Assembly: GCA_021771185.1 (NCBI GenBank)
Contig: JAETPN010000014.1
Coordinates: 1-36,812, forward strand
Length of the DNA: 36,812 nt
Origin: Bacillota bacterium
GTDB taxonomy: Bacteria > Bacillota_I > Bacilli_A > RF39 > UBA660
Direction of reading: 5' to 3'
The notes below the pieces were generated by a model. That model ran no database searches and was not told the origin of the DNA. It saw only the letters and a program-made list of their open reading frames with translations. Shown piece after piece: positions 7,186 through 16,090 of the stretch. The translations under genes were made by a program, and so were the position numbers. Each line of letters opens with the position of its first letter. The first letter of the stretch is position 1.

Positions 7186-8026
7186 GTTTGATAACCTTTA
7201 AAAAAATTTCTTCTAAACTATTATTTGATACACTAAACGTTTTAATTTGATTTATATTTTGTTTATTTAAGTACGTCAATGCCTCGCTCATGGTATCCAC
7301 TTCGATTTTTTTTAATGAATCAGTAAATTCAACATTTAATATTTTATTATTATATTTGGACATTAACTGGTCATACGTTCCGTGAAAGATAATGGATCCA
7401 GATTTTAAAATACAAAGATAGTTTGCCAGATTTGCCTCTTCAATATAATGTGAAGAAAAGAAAATTGTTAATTTTCGTTCACGATTTAATTTTAGTAAAA
7501 CGTTCCACACTTTCTTTCTTGTTTCGATATCTAAGGCTGTTGTTGGTTCGTCCATTATAATAATTTTAGGGTTGATTAGTAAAGCTCTTGCGATCATTGC
7601 GATTCTTTTTTGTCCACCAGAACAAATTTTATATGGATGATATAAAAAGTCATGCATATCAAAAAGGTCTACTAGTTCTTTAATCCGTTCGTTTAGTTTT
7701 TGTTTGGAATAGTGATATAATTTACCACGAATCATTAAGTTTTCATAAATAGAAAATTCATCGTCGAAAGTATTTTCTTGGAATACGATCCCAATTTTTC
7801 CCTTTAAATATTTATTTTTAAAAAGAGACTTTTGGTTTAGAAATACCTCACCTGAAGTTGGCATTAAAATAGTTGTAATAATATTTAACAAAGTACTTTT
7901 CCCAGCACCATTCGAACCTAAAAAAGCAAAAATACTGCCACTTGGTATTTCGATAGAAACATCTTTTAACACTCGTTTTTGTTTATATACTTTATTAATT
8001 TTGTTGATGGTAATGATATTGGACAT
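7166..8026 (-). CDS. ABC exporter ATP-binding protein (DrrA/NatA-like)
   Basis: This is the ATPase subunit that powers the overlapping permease. Motifs in order are Walker A GSNGAGKST (37-45), a Q-loop region GIVFQENTFDDEFSIYENL, signature CSGGQKRIAMIARAL (Cys in place of the usual Leu of LSGGQ), Walker B KIIIMDEPTTALD, and an H-loop in FFSSHYIEEA. The 286-residue length and the C-terminal extension after the nucleotide-binding domain suit the DrrA/NatA/BcrA-type exporters. The start has a GAGGTGAT ribosome site. It lies downstream of tspO but is separated from it by a terminator, so it is probably its own two-gene operon. Confidence 0.92.
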   Translation of the reverse strand: MSNIITINKINKVYKQKRVLKDVSIEIPSGSIFAFLGSNGAGKSTLLNIITTILMPTSGEVFLNQKSLFKNKYLKGKIGIVFQENTFDDEFSIYENLMIRGKLYHYSKQKLNERIKELVDLFDMHDFLYHPYKICSGGQKRIAMIARALLINPKIIIMDEPTTALDIETRKKVWNVLLKLNRERKLTIFFSSHYIEEANLANYLCILKSGSIIFHGTYDQLMSKYNNKILNVEFTDSLKKIEVDTMSEALTYLNKQNINQIKTFSVSNNSLEEIFLKVIKHENINL

Positions 8027-8072
8027 GATATCACCTCTTTAAACTATATTCAAATTGAGGAGAAAATAAAAG

Positions 8073-8102
8073 AAAAAGTATTAAATTTATTTTAATACTT
8101 TT
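8073..8102 (-). terminator. Intrinsic terminator of tspO
   Basis: On the minus strand AAAAGTATTAAA (8102-8091) pairs with TTTAATACTTTT (8084-8073), followed by T-rich sequence. It overlaps the last codon of tspO. Confidence 0.7.
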
Positions 8103-8556
8103 AGTTTAAAAGATAAATTCCAATGGTAAGATAAGTAGCAAATAAAATCCATAGGATATAGGGAATATTTAAATAAGCGGAAAGTCTTACTTTTTTGTAA
8201 AAGAGATAGATGAGGTAAATCACAAGAAAATCTAATAAAATGATCCAAAGGATTGCGATAAAACGCCATTTCCAAAGAAAGAAAATAATTGACCACATCG
8301 CATTTACAAATAGTTGAATGTAATAGATGATGGATGCTAGAGTATGATGATCATCATTTTTTTGAAGGATCAAATAGGATAATCCCATGAGAAGATAAAT
8401 GATGGTCCAGGCAATTGGAAAAATAATTTTTGGTGGTGCAAGCGGTGGAAGATTTAAATTCGTATAATCAATACTCCCTGAAATGATAAATCCCACAATA
8501 GATCCTACCACAAGTGGGAAGAATAGATAAAACAGTGGATGTAATGTTCTTTTCAT
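8101..8556 (-). CDS. tspO: TspO/MBR family tryptophan-rich membrane protein
   Basis: TspO proteins are five-helix membrane proteins that bind porphyrins and cholesterol-like ligands and are linked to tetrapyrrole and stress responses. The 151-residue product has five hydrophobic segments and the family landmarks: NLPPLAPPKIIFPIAWTIIYLLMGLS (residues about 35-60), a third-helix QLFVNAMWSIIFF, and the closing NIPYILWILFATYLT. Start ATG is preceded by GAAAGGA. A plausible minus-strand promoter, TTGTAT-N18-TATAGT, lies in the divergent gap with the M3 peptidase gene. It appears to be a single-gene unit. Ligand and physiological role here are unknown. Confidence 0.88.
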   Translation of the reverse strand: MKRTLHPLFYLFFPLVVGSIVGFIISGSIDYTNLNLPPLAPPKIIFPIAWTIIYLLMGLSYLILQKNDDHHTLASIIYYIQLFVNAMWSIIFFLWKWRFIAILWIILLDFLVIYLIYLFYKKVRLSAYLNIPYILWILFATYLTIGIYLLN

Positions 8557-8645
8557 AATCGTTCCTTTCTATTATTACTATACGTATAAAACAAAGATAT
8601 ATACAATTTTTTGGTTTTAAGATATAATAGAATTAGGTGATTTAA

Positions 8646-10394
8646 ATGAATTTTAAATGGGATTTAACAGAGTTATTTGAAAATGAAGATGCTTTTTATC
8701 AAGAAATTATGAATATCAAAGAATTGTTATCTGAGATAAAAATTTATGAAGATAAGGATTGGGATGAAGATATTTTATATGAAGTACTAAATCAAAAATG
8801 GGATATTAAAGAACGTGCAAATAATGTTTTGATTTATGGATCTTTAAGGTACTATAAAGATGTAACTTCTGAACTATGTACCAAACTTAAGTCTACTTCA
8901 GAAAAACTTAATCATGAAGTAGATGCTTATTTAAATTTTATTGACCAAAAGATTATTGAGTTAGGAAAACTTAAAGTACATTCTTTTCTCCGTAAAAATT
9001 CTCAATTAGAAGTTTATCGTCATTCTTTGGAAAATTTATTTAGAAGACAAGAACATGTATTAGAAGATGATATGAAAGAGAAAACTCAAGAAAATCTGGA
9101 TCATATTAATACTTGTCTTAGTTCTTATAATAATGAACTAAGAGATATGAATTTTGGTGAGATTGATATTGATGGTAAAAAGATGGAAGTAACCTCATCT
9201 AATTTTGGAAAATTTCTTGCATCAAGAGATCGAGAAACGAGGAAACAAACATACTTTATTGTAAATCAAGCATTTCAAGATAAAAAAGAAATATTTTCTG
9301 ATTTATTGGATTCTATTTTTGAATGTAGAATTCAAAATGCTACGCTTGAACATTATCCTTCTGTTTTAGAAAAAGTTTTATTTGAGGAAAATATTGACTG
9401 TAAGATCATTGATACCTTGATAGAGGCTGTTCATAAAAACTTACATTTAATTCAACGATATTTAAAAATAAAATCAGAATTCTTACAAATAAACAATCCA
9501 CATTTATATGACTTTGGGGTTCCCTTAGATCATCATTTAAAATTTAAATATACGTTTGAAGAGGCCGTTCAAATTATTAAAGAGGCATTAAAACCTTTAG
9601 GGGAGGAATATCTTAAAGTAGTTGATGATCTTTTAGATGGACATATGGATATAGAGCCAGATGATCATAAACATCAATCTATTATTTTCTCATGGCATAC
9701 GTATTCATTTATGAATTTTAGAGGTAGTTATATTGATTTAAAAAATATGATTCATGAACTTGGTCATATTGTGAATTATAGTCTATCTAAAGGAAATGTA
9801 CCTTTTATATATGAAGATAGTACTATTTTTGTAGGAGAAACCGCATCTATTGTAAATGAAATTTTGCTAAATAGATATTTATATCAGACAGCTGGTTCTA
9901 TAGAGGAAAAGATCTTTTATTTAAGTAAAGAAATAGAAAACTATTTTACTTCTGTATTTAAACAAACGATGTATACAGAATTTGAAAATGAATTGTATCA
10001 TACAAAAGAGTCTAATCCTTTAACTTCAGAAAAAATATCCATGTTATATGATAAACTTATCAAGAAATATTATGGATCAGATATTCTTTATGATGAAATT
10101 TCCGCTATGGAATGGATGCGTTTAGGTCACATATATCGTTGGAGTTATTATCCTTACAAATATGCAACTGGTTTAATCAATGCTAGTGTAGTAGTAAATT
10201 CTTTAGTAGATGAGCAATCTTTATCTAAAGAAAAATATTTAGAATTTTTATCTGCTGGAAGTAGTTTATACTCTCTAGATTTATTAAAAATGCTCCAAAT
10301 AGATTGTACAGATGCAGATATTATTAATCATGGCTTTCGTGTCTTGGCGGATGATATTGAAAAATTAGAACACATTTTATCTTTAAAAAAATAA
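8646..10394 (+). CDS. pepF: M3 family oligoendopeptidase (PepF-like)
   Basis: This is a cytosolic zinc metallopeptidase that cuts short peptides. The active site is clear: FRGSYIDLKNMIHELGHIVN contains HELGH with zinc ligands H370 and H374 and catalytic E371. The third ligand is E398 in VGETASIVNE. The C-terminal RWSYYPYKYATGLINASVV region also matches the M3B group. At 582 residues it is slightly shorter than typical PepF (about 600). No signal peptide is present. Start ATG has TAGGTGAT upstream, and a TATAAT (8623-8628) precedes it with a poor -35. It is a monocistronic gene ending at a terminator shared with the convergent methyltransferase gene. Confidence 0.92.
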   Translation: MNFKWDLTELFENEDAFYQEIMNIKELLSEIKIYEDKDWDEDILYEVLNQKWDIKERANNVLIYGSLRYYKDVTSELCTKLKSTSEKLNHEVDAYLNFIDQKIIELGKLKVHSFLRKNSQLEVYRHSLENLFRRQEHVLEDDMKEKTQENLDHINTCLSSYNNELRDMNFGEIDIDGKKMEVTSSNFGKFLASRDRETRKQTYFIVNQAFQDKKEIFSDLLDSIFECRIQNATLEHYPSVLEKVLFEENIDCKIIDTLIEAVHKNLHLIQRYLKIKSEFLQINNPHLYDFGVPLDHHLKFKYTFEEAVQIIKEALKPLGEEYLKVVDDLLDGHMDIEPDDHKHQSIIFSWHTYSFMNFRGSYIDLKNMIHELGHIVNYSLSKGNVPFIYEDSTIFVGETASIVNEILLNRYLYQTAGSIEEKIFYLSKEIENYFTSVFKQTMYTEFENELYHTKESNPLTSEKISMLYDKLIKKYYGSDILYDEISAMEWMRLGHIYRWSYYPYKYATGLINASVVVNSLVDEQSLSKEKYLEFLSAGSSLYSLDLLKMLQIDCTDADIINHGFRVLADDIEKLEHILSLKK

Positions 10395-10420
10395 ATTAGT
10401 TCTATTGTAAAGGCAAAGAC

Positions 10421-10456
10421 AAAATAAACGGATGAATTTATTCATCCGTTTTTTTA
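10421..10456. terminator. Bidirectional terminator
   Basis: AAACGGATGAA (10426-10436) pairs with TTCATCCGTTT (10441-10451) around TTTA, flanked by A and T runs. It serves the peptidase gene on the plus strand and the methyltransferase gene on the minus strand. Confidence 0.85.
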
Positions 10457-11385
10457 TCATAAATAGCGAGTAATGTAATTTCAGTAGGAAAAATATATCC
10501 CCCATGACTTCTTAAGTAAAAATGATATCCTGGTTTCATTTCTTCAATCATTTTTGGGATTTTCCATAAATCCTCAAAAGAATGATATACTGACAATAAT
10601 AGTTTAGGTGCATCATTTTTGATATGTTTTCTAGCTCCTATAAGTGCTCGTTGTTCACTTCCTTCAATATCCATTTTTAACATACTAATAGGCTCTTGAA
10701 TATCATGATCTAAGGTTACAGCTTCTATTTTGTTGGTTCCTTCTTCTTCAATCATATTCGCAGAAGCATCGACGTTACTTTCCTTAAAAGATACCATTTT
10801 ATTTTCATCTAACACGGCTTTCTTTTTACAAATGATATTAGGATAAAAAGCTAAGTTTTTCTTTAATTGTTTGAATGTTTCATCCGTAATATCATAGGCA
10901 TAAATTTTTTGATAAGACTCACTCCCATATAAGTCTAGATAGTCTAAGATATTGTCTCCAGTATAAGCCCCTAAATCTACAAGAACTTCTTTTTCAGCCA
11001 TTGGTATGATGTCTAAATCAAAATAGGGGTGATAGTTATATTCTAATGAATCATGTAATGTAGAAAAATCATATTGATACCAATTATTTAAAATAGCAAA
11101 TAAAAGTTGTTTGGAACGATAATCTTCTAGACGATGATAAAGCCAGAAGAGATCTTCTAAATGATTAGTAAATGTATCTACTTTTTGTTTGATATGTTCA
11201 AATTCATTTTGATCTTCTTTTAATGTTCCCCAGTAAGGAAATTTTTCAAAATAGTCTTCAAAGGATTGTTTTAATTCTTTAGATAATCCAAGATAATGAT
11301 CTTTCATTTGATGAAACAATTCTTCTTTTGTCTGTTTGTTTAAATGGCGAATGAGCTTATAAAATTTTTGATCTATGTGATTCAT
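10438..11385 (-). CDS. FkbM family SAM-dependent methyltransferase
   Basis: The C-terminal two thirds is a class I methyltransferase of the FkbM type, which usually methylates hydroxyls of sugars or secondary metabolites. Visible are EVLVDLGAYTGDNILDYL (SAM-binding motif I), KIYAYDITDETFKQLKKNL (motif II), a central DENKMVSFKESNVDAS, VTLDHDIQEPISMLKMDIEGSEQRAL (the FkbM signature KMDIEGSE) and PKLLLSVYHSFEDLWKIP. The first 130 residues are helical, acidic and without a recognised domain. Start ATG is preceded by AGAAGG. No glycosyltransferases are nearby, so the substrate cannot be deduced. It stands alone, divergent from the calcium ATPase. Confidence 0.85.
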   Translation of the reverse strand: MNHIDQKFYKLIRHLNKQTKEELFHQMKDHYLGLSKELKQSFEDYFEKFPYWGTLKEDQNEFEHIKQKVDTFTNHLEDLFWLYHRLEDYRSKQLLFAILNNWYQYDFSTLHDSLEYNYHPYFDLDIIPMAEKEVLVDLGAYTGDNILDYLDLYGSESYQKIYAYDITDETFKQLKKNLAFYPNIICKKKAVLDENKMVSFKESNVDASANMIEEEGTNKIEAVTLDHDIQEPISMLKMDIEGSEQRALIGARKHIKNDAPKLLLSVYHSFEDLWKIPKMIEEMKPGYHFYLRSHGGYIFPTEITLLAIYDKKTDE

Positions 11386-11440
11386 ATATACCTTCTTTCT
11401 AATTTTTTATATGTTAAAATGTGGGAAGATATGAGAATCG

Positions 11441-11449
11441 TGTTATAAT
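11441..11449 (+). promoter_or_regulatory. Extended -10 promoter of the calcium ATPase
   Basis: TGT followed by TATAAT (11444-11449), 16 bases ahead of ATG 11466. No recognisable -35. The position shows that the upstream in-frame GTG at 11421 cannot be the start. Confidence 0.65.
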
Positions 11450-11465
11450 AAATAAGGTGATCCTA

Positions 11466-14060
11466 ATGAAAAACTATAGTACATCTATAAGACAAATAAT
11501 GAATATATATCAAACAAATAGAAATGGTTTATCTGAAGAGGAAGTCCATCAAAGACAGAAGAAGTATGGAAAAAATGAACTAAAGGGAAAGAAAAAGATT
11601 ACTTTAGTTCATATGTTTCTAGAACAACTTACGGATAAAATGATTTTACTTTTATTAGCTGCCTCTTTACTATCTTTCTTTTTAGGAGAGTATGTAGAAT
11701 GTGTTGTTATTTTAATTATTGTTGGTATTAATGCCCTTGTAAGTATTTTACAGGAGAAGAAGGCTGCGGATGCGATTAATGCATTAAATCAAATGAATGC
11801 ACCTCATGCGACTGTTATAAGGAATGGAATTCGTAAAACAATTTTATCTTTGGATTTAGTTGTTGGAGATCTTGTTGTTTTAGAGGATGGTGGAATTGTT
11901 CCTGCAGATCTTCGTTTAATTGAAGAATATCGTTTAATGGTTGATGAGTCCGCTTTAACGGGAGAGAGTGTTTCTGTAGAAAAAAATGCAGAGGCTGTGT
12001 TAAAAGAAAATACACCCTTAGTTGAACAAGTAAATATGGTTTTTTCTTCTAGTATTGTGACGTATGGAACAGCCCTTGGTATTGTCGTTGCGACTGGCAT
12101 GGATACGGAAGTAGGAAAAATTGCTCGTATGTTAGAAAATGAACCAGATGCTGAAACACCATTAAAGCATAAACTTAATTATGTTGGACAGAGACTAAGC
12201 ATTGCTGGTATTTTAATTAGTATTGTTATTTTTATTGTTGGATTGTGTTATGGTAGAGATATTACTAGTTTATTTATGACCTCGATTTCTTTAGCAATTT
12301 CAGTGATTCCTGAAGGCTTACCAGCTACTGCAACCATTGTCATGGCCTTAGGGGTAGAGCGTATGGCAAAGAAAAATGCCTTAGTAAAAAAATTGCCTGC
12401 AGTAGAAACTTTGGGGAGTGCTAGTGTTATTTGTAGTGATAAAACAGGAACCCTAACACAAAATAAAATGACCGTAACAACATCTTTGCTATATGATGAA
12501 CTAGTGTTAAAAAAAGAAGTTAAAAATGCTATTTTTCCGAAAGATTTTATGTATGCTTGTATGCTTTGTAATAATGCATCATTAGAAGATGGTGTGATCC
12601 TTGGAGATCCTACCGAAGTCGCATTATTAACATTTGCTGCGGAACATGGTTTTGATAGTGCTAGGGTACAAAAAGAACATCCTAAATTATTTGAACAACC
12701 CTTTGATTCCACACGTAAACGTATGTCTATTATTTGTAAAGAAGAAGATCATTATATTTGTTATACCAAAGGAGCTGTTGAAGAGTTATTAGAGTTATGT
12801 ACGTATATTATGGTTGGTACAGAACAAAAGAAGTTAACATATGCGGACAAGGAACAAATTATTGAAACTTGTTCGGTCTTGTCTTCAAAAGCTTTAAGAG
12901 TTTTAGGCTTTGCGAAAAGAACTTTTAGTGAACTTCCAAAGGAAGGGGATGAAATTGAGTTTGAATTAACCTTTTTAGGTATTACTGGGATGATTGATCC
13001 CCCAAGGAATCAAGTGATGAAGGCAATTCAAACGTGTCATCATGCAGGAATTAAGGTAAAGATGATTACTGGTGATCATAAATTAACAGCGATTTCGATT
13101 GCAAAACAATTACATATTTTTAAAAGTGGTGATCAGGCAGTATCTGGGGATGAACTACAAAAAATGTCTGATCAAGAATTACAACAAAGAGTTCAAAATA
13201 TTTCTGTTTTTGCACGTGTTACACCAGAGGATAAATTAAGAATCGTGAATGCTTTAAAGAAAAATGGTGAGATTGTTGCCATGACAGGCGATGGAGTGAA
13301 TGATTCACCTGCTTTAAAAGCTGCCGATATTGGTGTAGCTATGGGAAGTAGTGGAACAGATGTTGCAAAACAAGCAGCTGATATGTTACTGTTAGATGAT
13401 AACTTTACAACCATTGAAGTTGCTATTCGTGAGGGAAGACGAGTATATCGTAATATTCAAAAAGTGATTCAATATTTATTAGCTGGAAATATTTCTGAGG
13501 TTCTAACGATCTTTATAGCGATGATTCTTAACTTAAAATCTCCATTATTAGCGATTCATATTTTATTTGTGAATTTAGTAACAGATACGCTTCCATCCTT
13601 AGCTTTGGGTGTAGATCCTGCGAATAAGAATATTATGAAGTATCCCCCAGTAAAACAAGGAACATTATTTGAGCGTAGTCTTGTTTTCCAAGTTTTATTT
13701 TATGGATGTTATATTGCAATCTTATCGTTAAGTGCTTATATGATTGGCTTACAAAGAAGTTATGATGTCGCACTAACGATGACCTTTTTAGTTCTTTGTT
13801 TATCACAAATTGTGCATGCATTAAATCAGCATTCAACAACGATTTCAGTATTCTCGAAAGAGCATGCTAAAAATAAATATTTATATGGGGCCATGGCTCT
13901 TTCTGTCTTATTTTTAGTTCCTCTTTTTGTGATTAAACCTTTATCTGTTTTCTTTCATCTTGTTTCTCTTAACTTTACAGAGTGGTGTGTTGTTTTAGGT
14001 TTATCTATTTCACCTTTTATAGTATCAGAACTATTTAAATTTTTTAGAAAACATAAATAA
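11466..14060 (+). CDS. P-type Ca2+-transporting ATPase (SERCA-like, type IIA)
   Basis: This is a membrane pump that exports Ca2+ using ATP. Seen: the actuator loop ALTGESV, the phosphorylation motif SDKTGTLTQNK with D325, nucleotide-binding residues around YTKGAVEEL, and the hinge TGDGVNDSPALKAADIGVAMG. Calcium-site residues match SERCA: PEGLP in helix 4, NISEV (N and E) in helix 5, and VNLVTD (N, T, D) in helix 6. About ten membrane helices can be counted. ATG 11466 is chosen over the in-frame GTG at 11421 because TATAAT and AAGGTGA lie between them, giving 864 residues. It is a monocistronic gene with its own promoter and terminator. The only uncertainty is Ca2+ versus Mn2+ preference. Confidence 0.93.
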   Translation: MKNYSTSIRQIMNIYQTNRNGLSEEEVHQRQKKYGKNELKGKKKITLVHMFLEQLTDKMILLLLAASLLSFFLGEYVECVVILIIVGINALVSILQEKKAADAINALNQMNAPHATVIRNGIRKTILSLDLVVGDLVVLEDGGIVPADLRLIEEYRLMVDESALTGESVSVEKNAEAVLKENTPLVEQVNMVFSSSIVTYGTALGIVVATGMDTEVGKIARMLENEPDAETPLKHKLNYVGQRLSIAGILISIVIFIVGLCYGRDITSLFMTSISLAISVIPEGLPATATIVMALGVERMAKKNALVKKLPAVETLGSASVICSDKTGTLTQNKMTVTTSLLYDELVLKKEVKNAIFPKDFMYACMLCNNASLEDGVILGDPTEVALLTFAAEHGFDSARVQKEHPKLFEQPFDSTRKRMSIICKEEDHYICYTKGAVEELLELCTYIMVGTEQKKLTYADKEQIIETCSVLSSKALRVLGFAKRTFSELPKEGDEIEFELTFLGITGMIDPPRNQVMKAIQTCHHAGIKVKMITGDHKLTAISIAKQLHIFKSGDQAVSGDELQKMSDQELQQRVQNISVFARVTPEDKLRIVNALKKNGEIVAMTGDGVNDSPALKAADIGVAMGSSGTDVAKQAADMLLLDDNFTTIEVAIREGRRVYRNIQKVIQYLLAGNISEVLTIFIAMILNLKSPLLAIHILFVNLVTDTLPSLALGVDPANKNIMKYPPVKQGTLFERSLVFQVLFYGCYIAILSLSAYMIGLQRSYDVALTMTFLVLCLSQIVHALNQHSTTISVFSKEHAKNKYLYGAMALSVLFLVPLFVIKPLSVFFHLVSLNFTEWCVVLGLSISPFIVSELFKFFRKHK

Positions 14061-14089
14061 AATCATTCATTGAATGGTTTTATTTTTTT
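14059..14089 (+). terminator. Intrinsic terminator of the calcium ATPase
   Basis: AAAATCATTC (14059-14068) pairs with GAATGGTTTT (14072-14081), one G-T pair, with a three-base loop and a T run. Confidence 0.8.
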
Positions 14090-14121
14090 ATTTATATGCA
14101 TAGAATGGTGTGGGTGGTAAG

Positions 14122-14889
14122 ATGAAATATAAGATTGGGGATGTTGTAACAAGAACCTCACATGGACATGACATGACGTTTGAAATCATTCGTATTGAAG
14201 GGGATATTTGCTATTTAAAAGGGGTTAATATTCGTCTAATTGCGGATAGTCCTATGGATGATTTAGCGTTATTTAATCAAGAAGAGGATATTGAAGACGA
14301 ACGAAATTTTTTAAAGCGCGCTCGTTTTGAATGTACCTTAAATCGTGATGATTATTTTTATTTGCCGGGCAAAATTTTACATATTGATGCGGATCAAGAT
14401 TATTTAACGAGATGTTTAGATTATTATCATAATGCTTCATTAGAAGCAGTTGGTGTGGTATTAAAGGAAACAGAGATATCTTCTGAAATTTTATCTTTAG
14501 TAGAACAGTATCATCCTAGTATTGTGGTAATTACTGGACATGATGCGTATTATAAAAGTAAAGAAAAATATAAGAATAGTAGGTATTTTATTGATGCCGT
14601 AAAAGAAGCACGTAGATTTGAAAATTCTCATCAAAAATTAATCATTATTGCAGGTGCTTGTCAGTCCAACTATGAGGAATTAATTAAGGCAGGAGCAACC
14701 TTCGCTTCTAGTCCAAAACGAATTAATATTCATGCGCTAGATCCAGCCATTATTGCGACCAAAATAAGTTTAACCTGTACAACAGAAAGTATTAATTTGA
14801 AAGAACTACTAGAAAAAACAAAATATGGTCCGGAGGGAATAGGTGGTTTACAAACAACAGGTATGATGTATGTAGGTTATCCAAGATAG
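14122..14889 (+). CDS. yabG: Sporulation-specific protease YabG
   Basis: YabG is a spore-coat processing cysteine protease; in Clostridioides it also processes germination proteins. The family pattern is clear: MKYKIGDVVTRTSHGHDMTF at the N-terminus, then YLKGVNIRLIADSPMDDL, FYLPGKILHIDADQDYLTRCLDYYHN, ISSEILSLVEQYHPSIVVITGHDAYY, IIAGACQSNYEELIKAGATFASSPKRINIHALDPA, and the closing GIGGLQTTGMMYVGYP. ATG 14122 with GGTGGTAAG upstream fits the family start better than the in-frame GTG at 14110. The length of 255 residues is near the usual 260-290. It stands immediately before veg, as in Bacillus subtilis. This is strong evidence for a spore-forming lineage. Confidence 0.93.
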   Translation: MKYKIGDVVTRTSHGHDMTFEIIRIEGDICYLKGVNIRLIADSPMDDLALFNQEEDIEDERNFLKRARFECTLNRDDYFYLPGKILHIDADQDYLTRCLDYYHNASLEAVGVVLKETEISSEILSLVEQYHPSIVVITGHDAYYKSKEKYKNSRYFIDAVKEARRFENSHQKLIIIAGACQSNYEELIKAGATFASSPKRINIHALDPAIIATKISLTCTTESINLKELLEKTKYGPEGIGGLQTTGMMYVGYPR

Positions 14890-14898
14890 GGGGATTTA

Positions 14899-15117
14899 AT
14901 GACGGTTACAGAAATCAAAAAAACATTACATAATCATTTAGGGGAAGAGGTTCATCTGAAATACCATTTGGGTAGAAATAAGATCGAAGAGTATGAGGTT
15001 CGTATTAAGGAATTATACAATCATATTTTTTTAGTCGAACTATTAGAAAATCAAGAAATTAAGTCATTTTCTTATACTGATGTGATTACAAAAACCATTC
15101 GTATTTCTTATGATTAA
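14899..15117 (+). CDS. veg: Veg protein
   Basis: Veg is a small conserved Bacillota protein; in B. subtilis it stimulates biofilm gene expression by acting against SinR. The 72-residue product shows the family frame: TEIKKTLHNHLGEEVHLKYHLGRNKIEEYEVRIKELY, then FLVELLENQEIKSFSYTDVITKTIRISY, corresponding to the Veg ending YSYADVLTETVEL. It begins nine bases after yabG with AGGGGGAT as ribosome site, so the two share a transcript. Its position between yabG and spoVG preserves the Bacillus order. A link to the nearby fibre cassette is attractive but not shown by sequence. Confidence 0.88.
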   Translation: MTVTEIKKTLHNHLGEEVHLKYHLGRNKIEEYEVRIKELYNHIFLVELLENQEIKSFSYTDVITKTIRISYD

Positions 15118-15126
15118 ATTTATTAT

Positions 15127-15155
15127 TTGCAAATAAATTTAATTTAGGTTATAAT
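15127..15155 (+). promoter_or_regulatory. Sigma-A-type promoter of spoVG
   Basis: TTGCAA (15127-15132), 17-base spacer, TATAAT (15150-15155), 38 bases ahead of the spoVG ATG. It is one of the best promoters in the window. Confidence 0.8.
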
Positions 15156-15193
15156 GAAATTGTAGATATACTACTTTGAAGGGAGATGTTCGC

Positions 15194-15448
15194 ATGGAAA
15201 TCACAAAAGTGGATATTCGTAAATATGATGATGGTTCTAAAATGAAAGCTTTAGCTAGTGTTGTTTTAGACAATTGTTTTATTGTAAAAGATATTCGTGT
15301 TATTGATGGTGATAAGGGATTATTTGTAGCTATGCCAAGCCGTAAAGTAGGCGAAGATGGATATCGTGATGTAGCACATCCATTAAATCAAGAAACAAGA
15401 AAAATGTTTGATGAAGCCATTTTAGATGCGTATCAAAAAGCCGAATAG
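15194..15448 (+). CDS. spoVG: SpoVG, RNA/DNA-binding regulator
   Basis: SpoVG is a small nucleic-acid-binding regulator involved in sporulation septation and, in other Bacilli, in capsule and virulence control. The sequence matches the family nearly end to end: MEITKVDIRKYDDGSKMKAL, ASVVLDNCFIVKDIRVIDG, GLFVAMPSRKVGEDGYRDVAHPL and the terminal AILDAYQKAE. ATG 15194 is preferred to the in-frame TTG at 15176, because AAGGGAG (15179-15185) lies nine bases ahead of it. That gives 84 residues, the usual core size. It has its own strong promoter and a terminator overlapping its stop codon, so it is transcribed alone. Confidence 0.95.
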   Translation: MEITKVDIRKYDDGSKMKALASVVLDNCFIVKDIRVIDGDKGLFVAMPSRKVGEDGYRDVAHPLNQETRKMFDEAILDAYQKAE

Positions 15449-15457
15449 GCTTTTTTT
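15435..15457 (+). terminator. Intrinsic terminator of spoVG
   Basis: AAAAAGCC (15435-15442) and GGCTTTTT (15448-15455) form a stem with a five-base loop and T run. The stem includes the last codons and stop of spoVG. Confidence 0.85.
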
Positions 15458-15501
15458 CATATTTTGATTTTTTATGAATATACTCTGTTAGGAGGGTAAA
15501 C

Positions 15502-15792
15502 ATGGAAAATGAAATAAATTTATCAACATCCAATCATAGTGTTAGTATTAATGAACGAAAAATGTTAGTAATTACAGGTGTAAAGAAAATTGATAGTTTT
15601 GATAATGAAGAATTTTTAATGGATACAACCATGGGGTATATTGTAATTAAAGGACATGAATTAGAAATTATTAAATTAGATACGTATCAAGGGAATGTAT
15701 CAATTAAAGGGAAAGTAGATAGTTTATCTTATATGGAAAAAGGAAAAAAGAAAGAAGAAACAGATAGTTTATTTAATAAATTATTTAAATGA
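15502..15792 (+). CDS. yabP: Sporulation protein YabP
   Basis: YabP is a small protein needed for normal sporulation in B. subtilis, expressed in the mother cell. The 96-residue product aligns well by eye: NHSVSINERKMLVITGVKKIDSFDNEEFLMDT, then MGYIVIKGHELEIIKLD and GNVSIKGKVDSLSYME, with the family ending FNKLF. The start has AGGAGGG seven bases upstream. Its TGA stop overlaps the ATG of yabQ (ATGA), so the two genes are coupled. The yabP-yabQ-divIC order is that of Bacillus. Confidence 0.93.
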   Translation: MENEINLSTSNHSVSINERKMLVITGVKKIDSFDNEEFLMDTTMGYIVIKGHELEIIKLDTYQGNVSIKGKVDSLSYMEKGKKKEETDSLFNKLFK

Positions 15793-16061
15793 TCTTAAGT
15801 CTTCAACTTAAAACGTTACTGTTTTCTTTTTTCTTTGGGGGTATTTTTTCATTTTTTTTAAGATTAAACTATCGTTTTATTTATCATAGTAACCGTATGA
15901 TTAAATTATTATTTACGTTTGCTTTTGTCTTACTTTTTACATTGATTTATTTTATTGGTTTAGAAAAAATTAATTATGGAATTTTACATTCTTATTACTT
16001 TATTATGATTATTTTGGGAGTTTTAGCGGAGCATGGAATTGAAAAATTAATAAAAAAATGA
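15789..16061 (+). CDS. yabQ: Spore cortex biosynthesis protein YabQ
   Basis: YabQ is a membrane protein required for spore cortex formation. The 90-residue product has three hydrophobic segments: about 9-25 (LLFSFFFGGIFSFFLRL), 39-58 (LLFTFAFVLLFTLIYFIGL) and 65-80 (LHSYYFIMIILGVLAEHG). The first segment fits the YabQ start. It is shorter than the Bacillus protein, and sequence similarity is weak at the C-terminus. The call therefore rests on topology plus its place overlapping yabP and just ahead of divIC. Confidence 0.8.
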   Translation: MILSLQLKTLLFSFFFGGIFSFFLRLNYRFIYHSNRMIKLLFTFAFVLLFTLIYFIGLEKINYGILHSYYFIMIILGVLAEHGIEKLIKK

Positions 16062-16090
16062 TATACTTATGATCATAAAGGATGATCGGT

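Noticed and set aside
8087-8296. Small minus-strand frame overlapping tspO
   Set aside because: Out-of-frame shadow of the TspO gene with low-likelihood protein composition.
11421-11465. Upstream GTG start for the calcium ATPase
   Set aside because: The TATAAT promoter and AAGGTGA ribosome site lie inside this stretch, so translation begins at 11466.
12248-12712. Antisense frame of 154 codons within the ATPase gene
   Set aside because: Lies opposite a clearly conserved coding region; no promoter, ribosome site or family resemblance.
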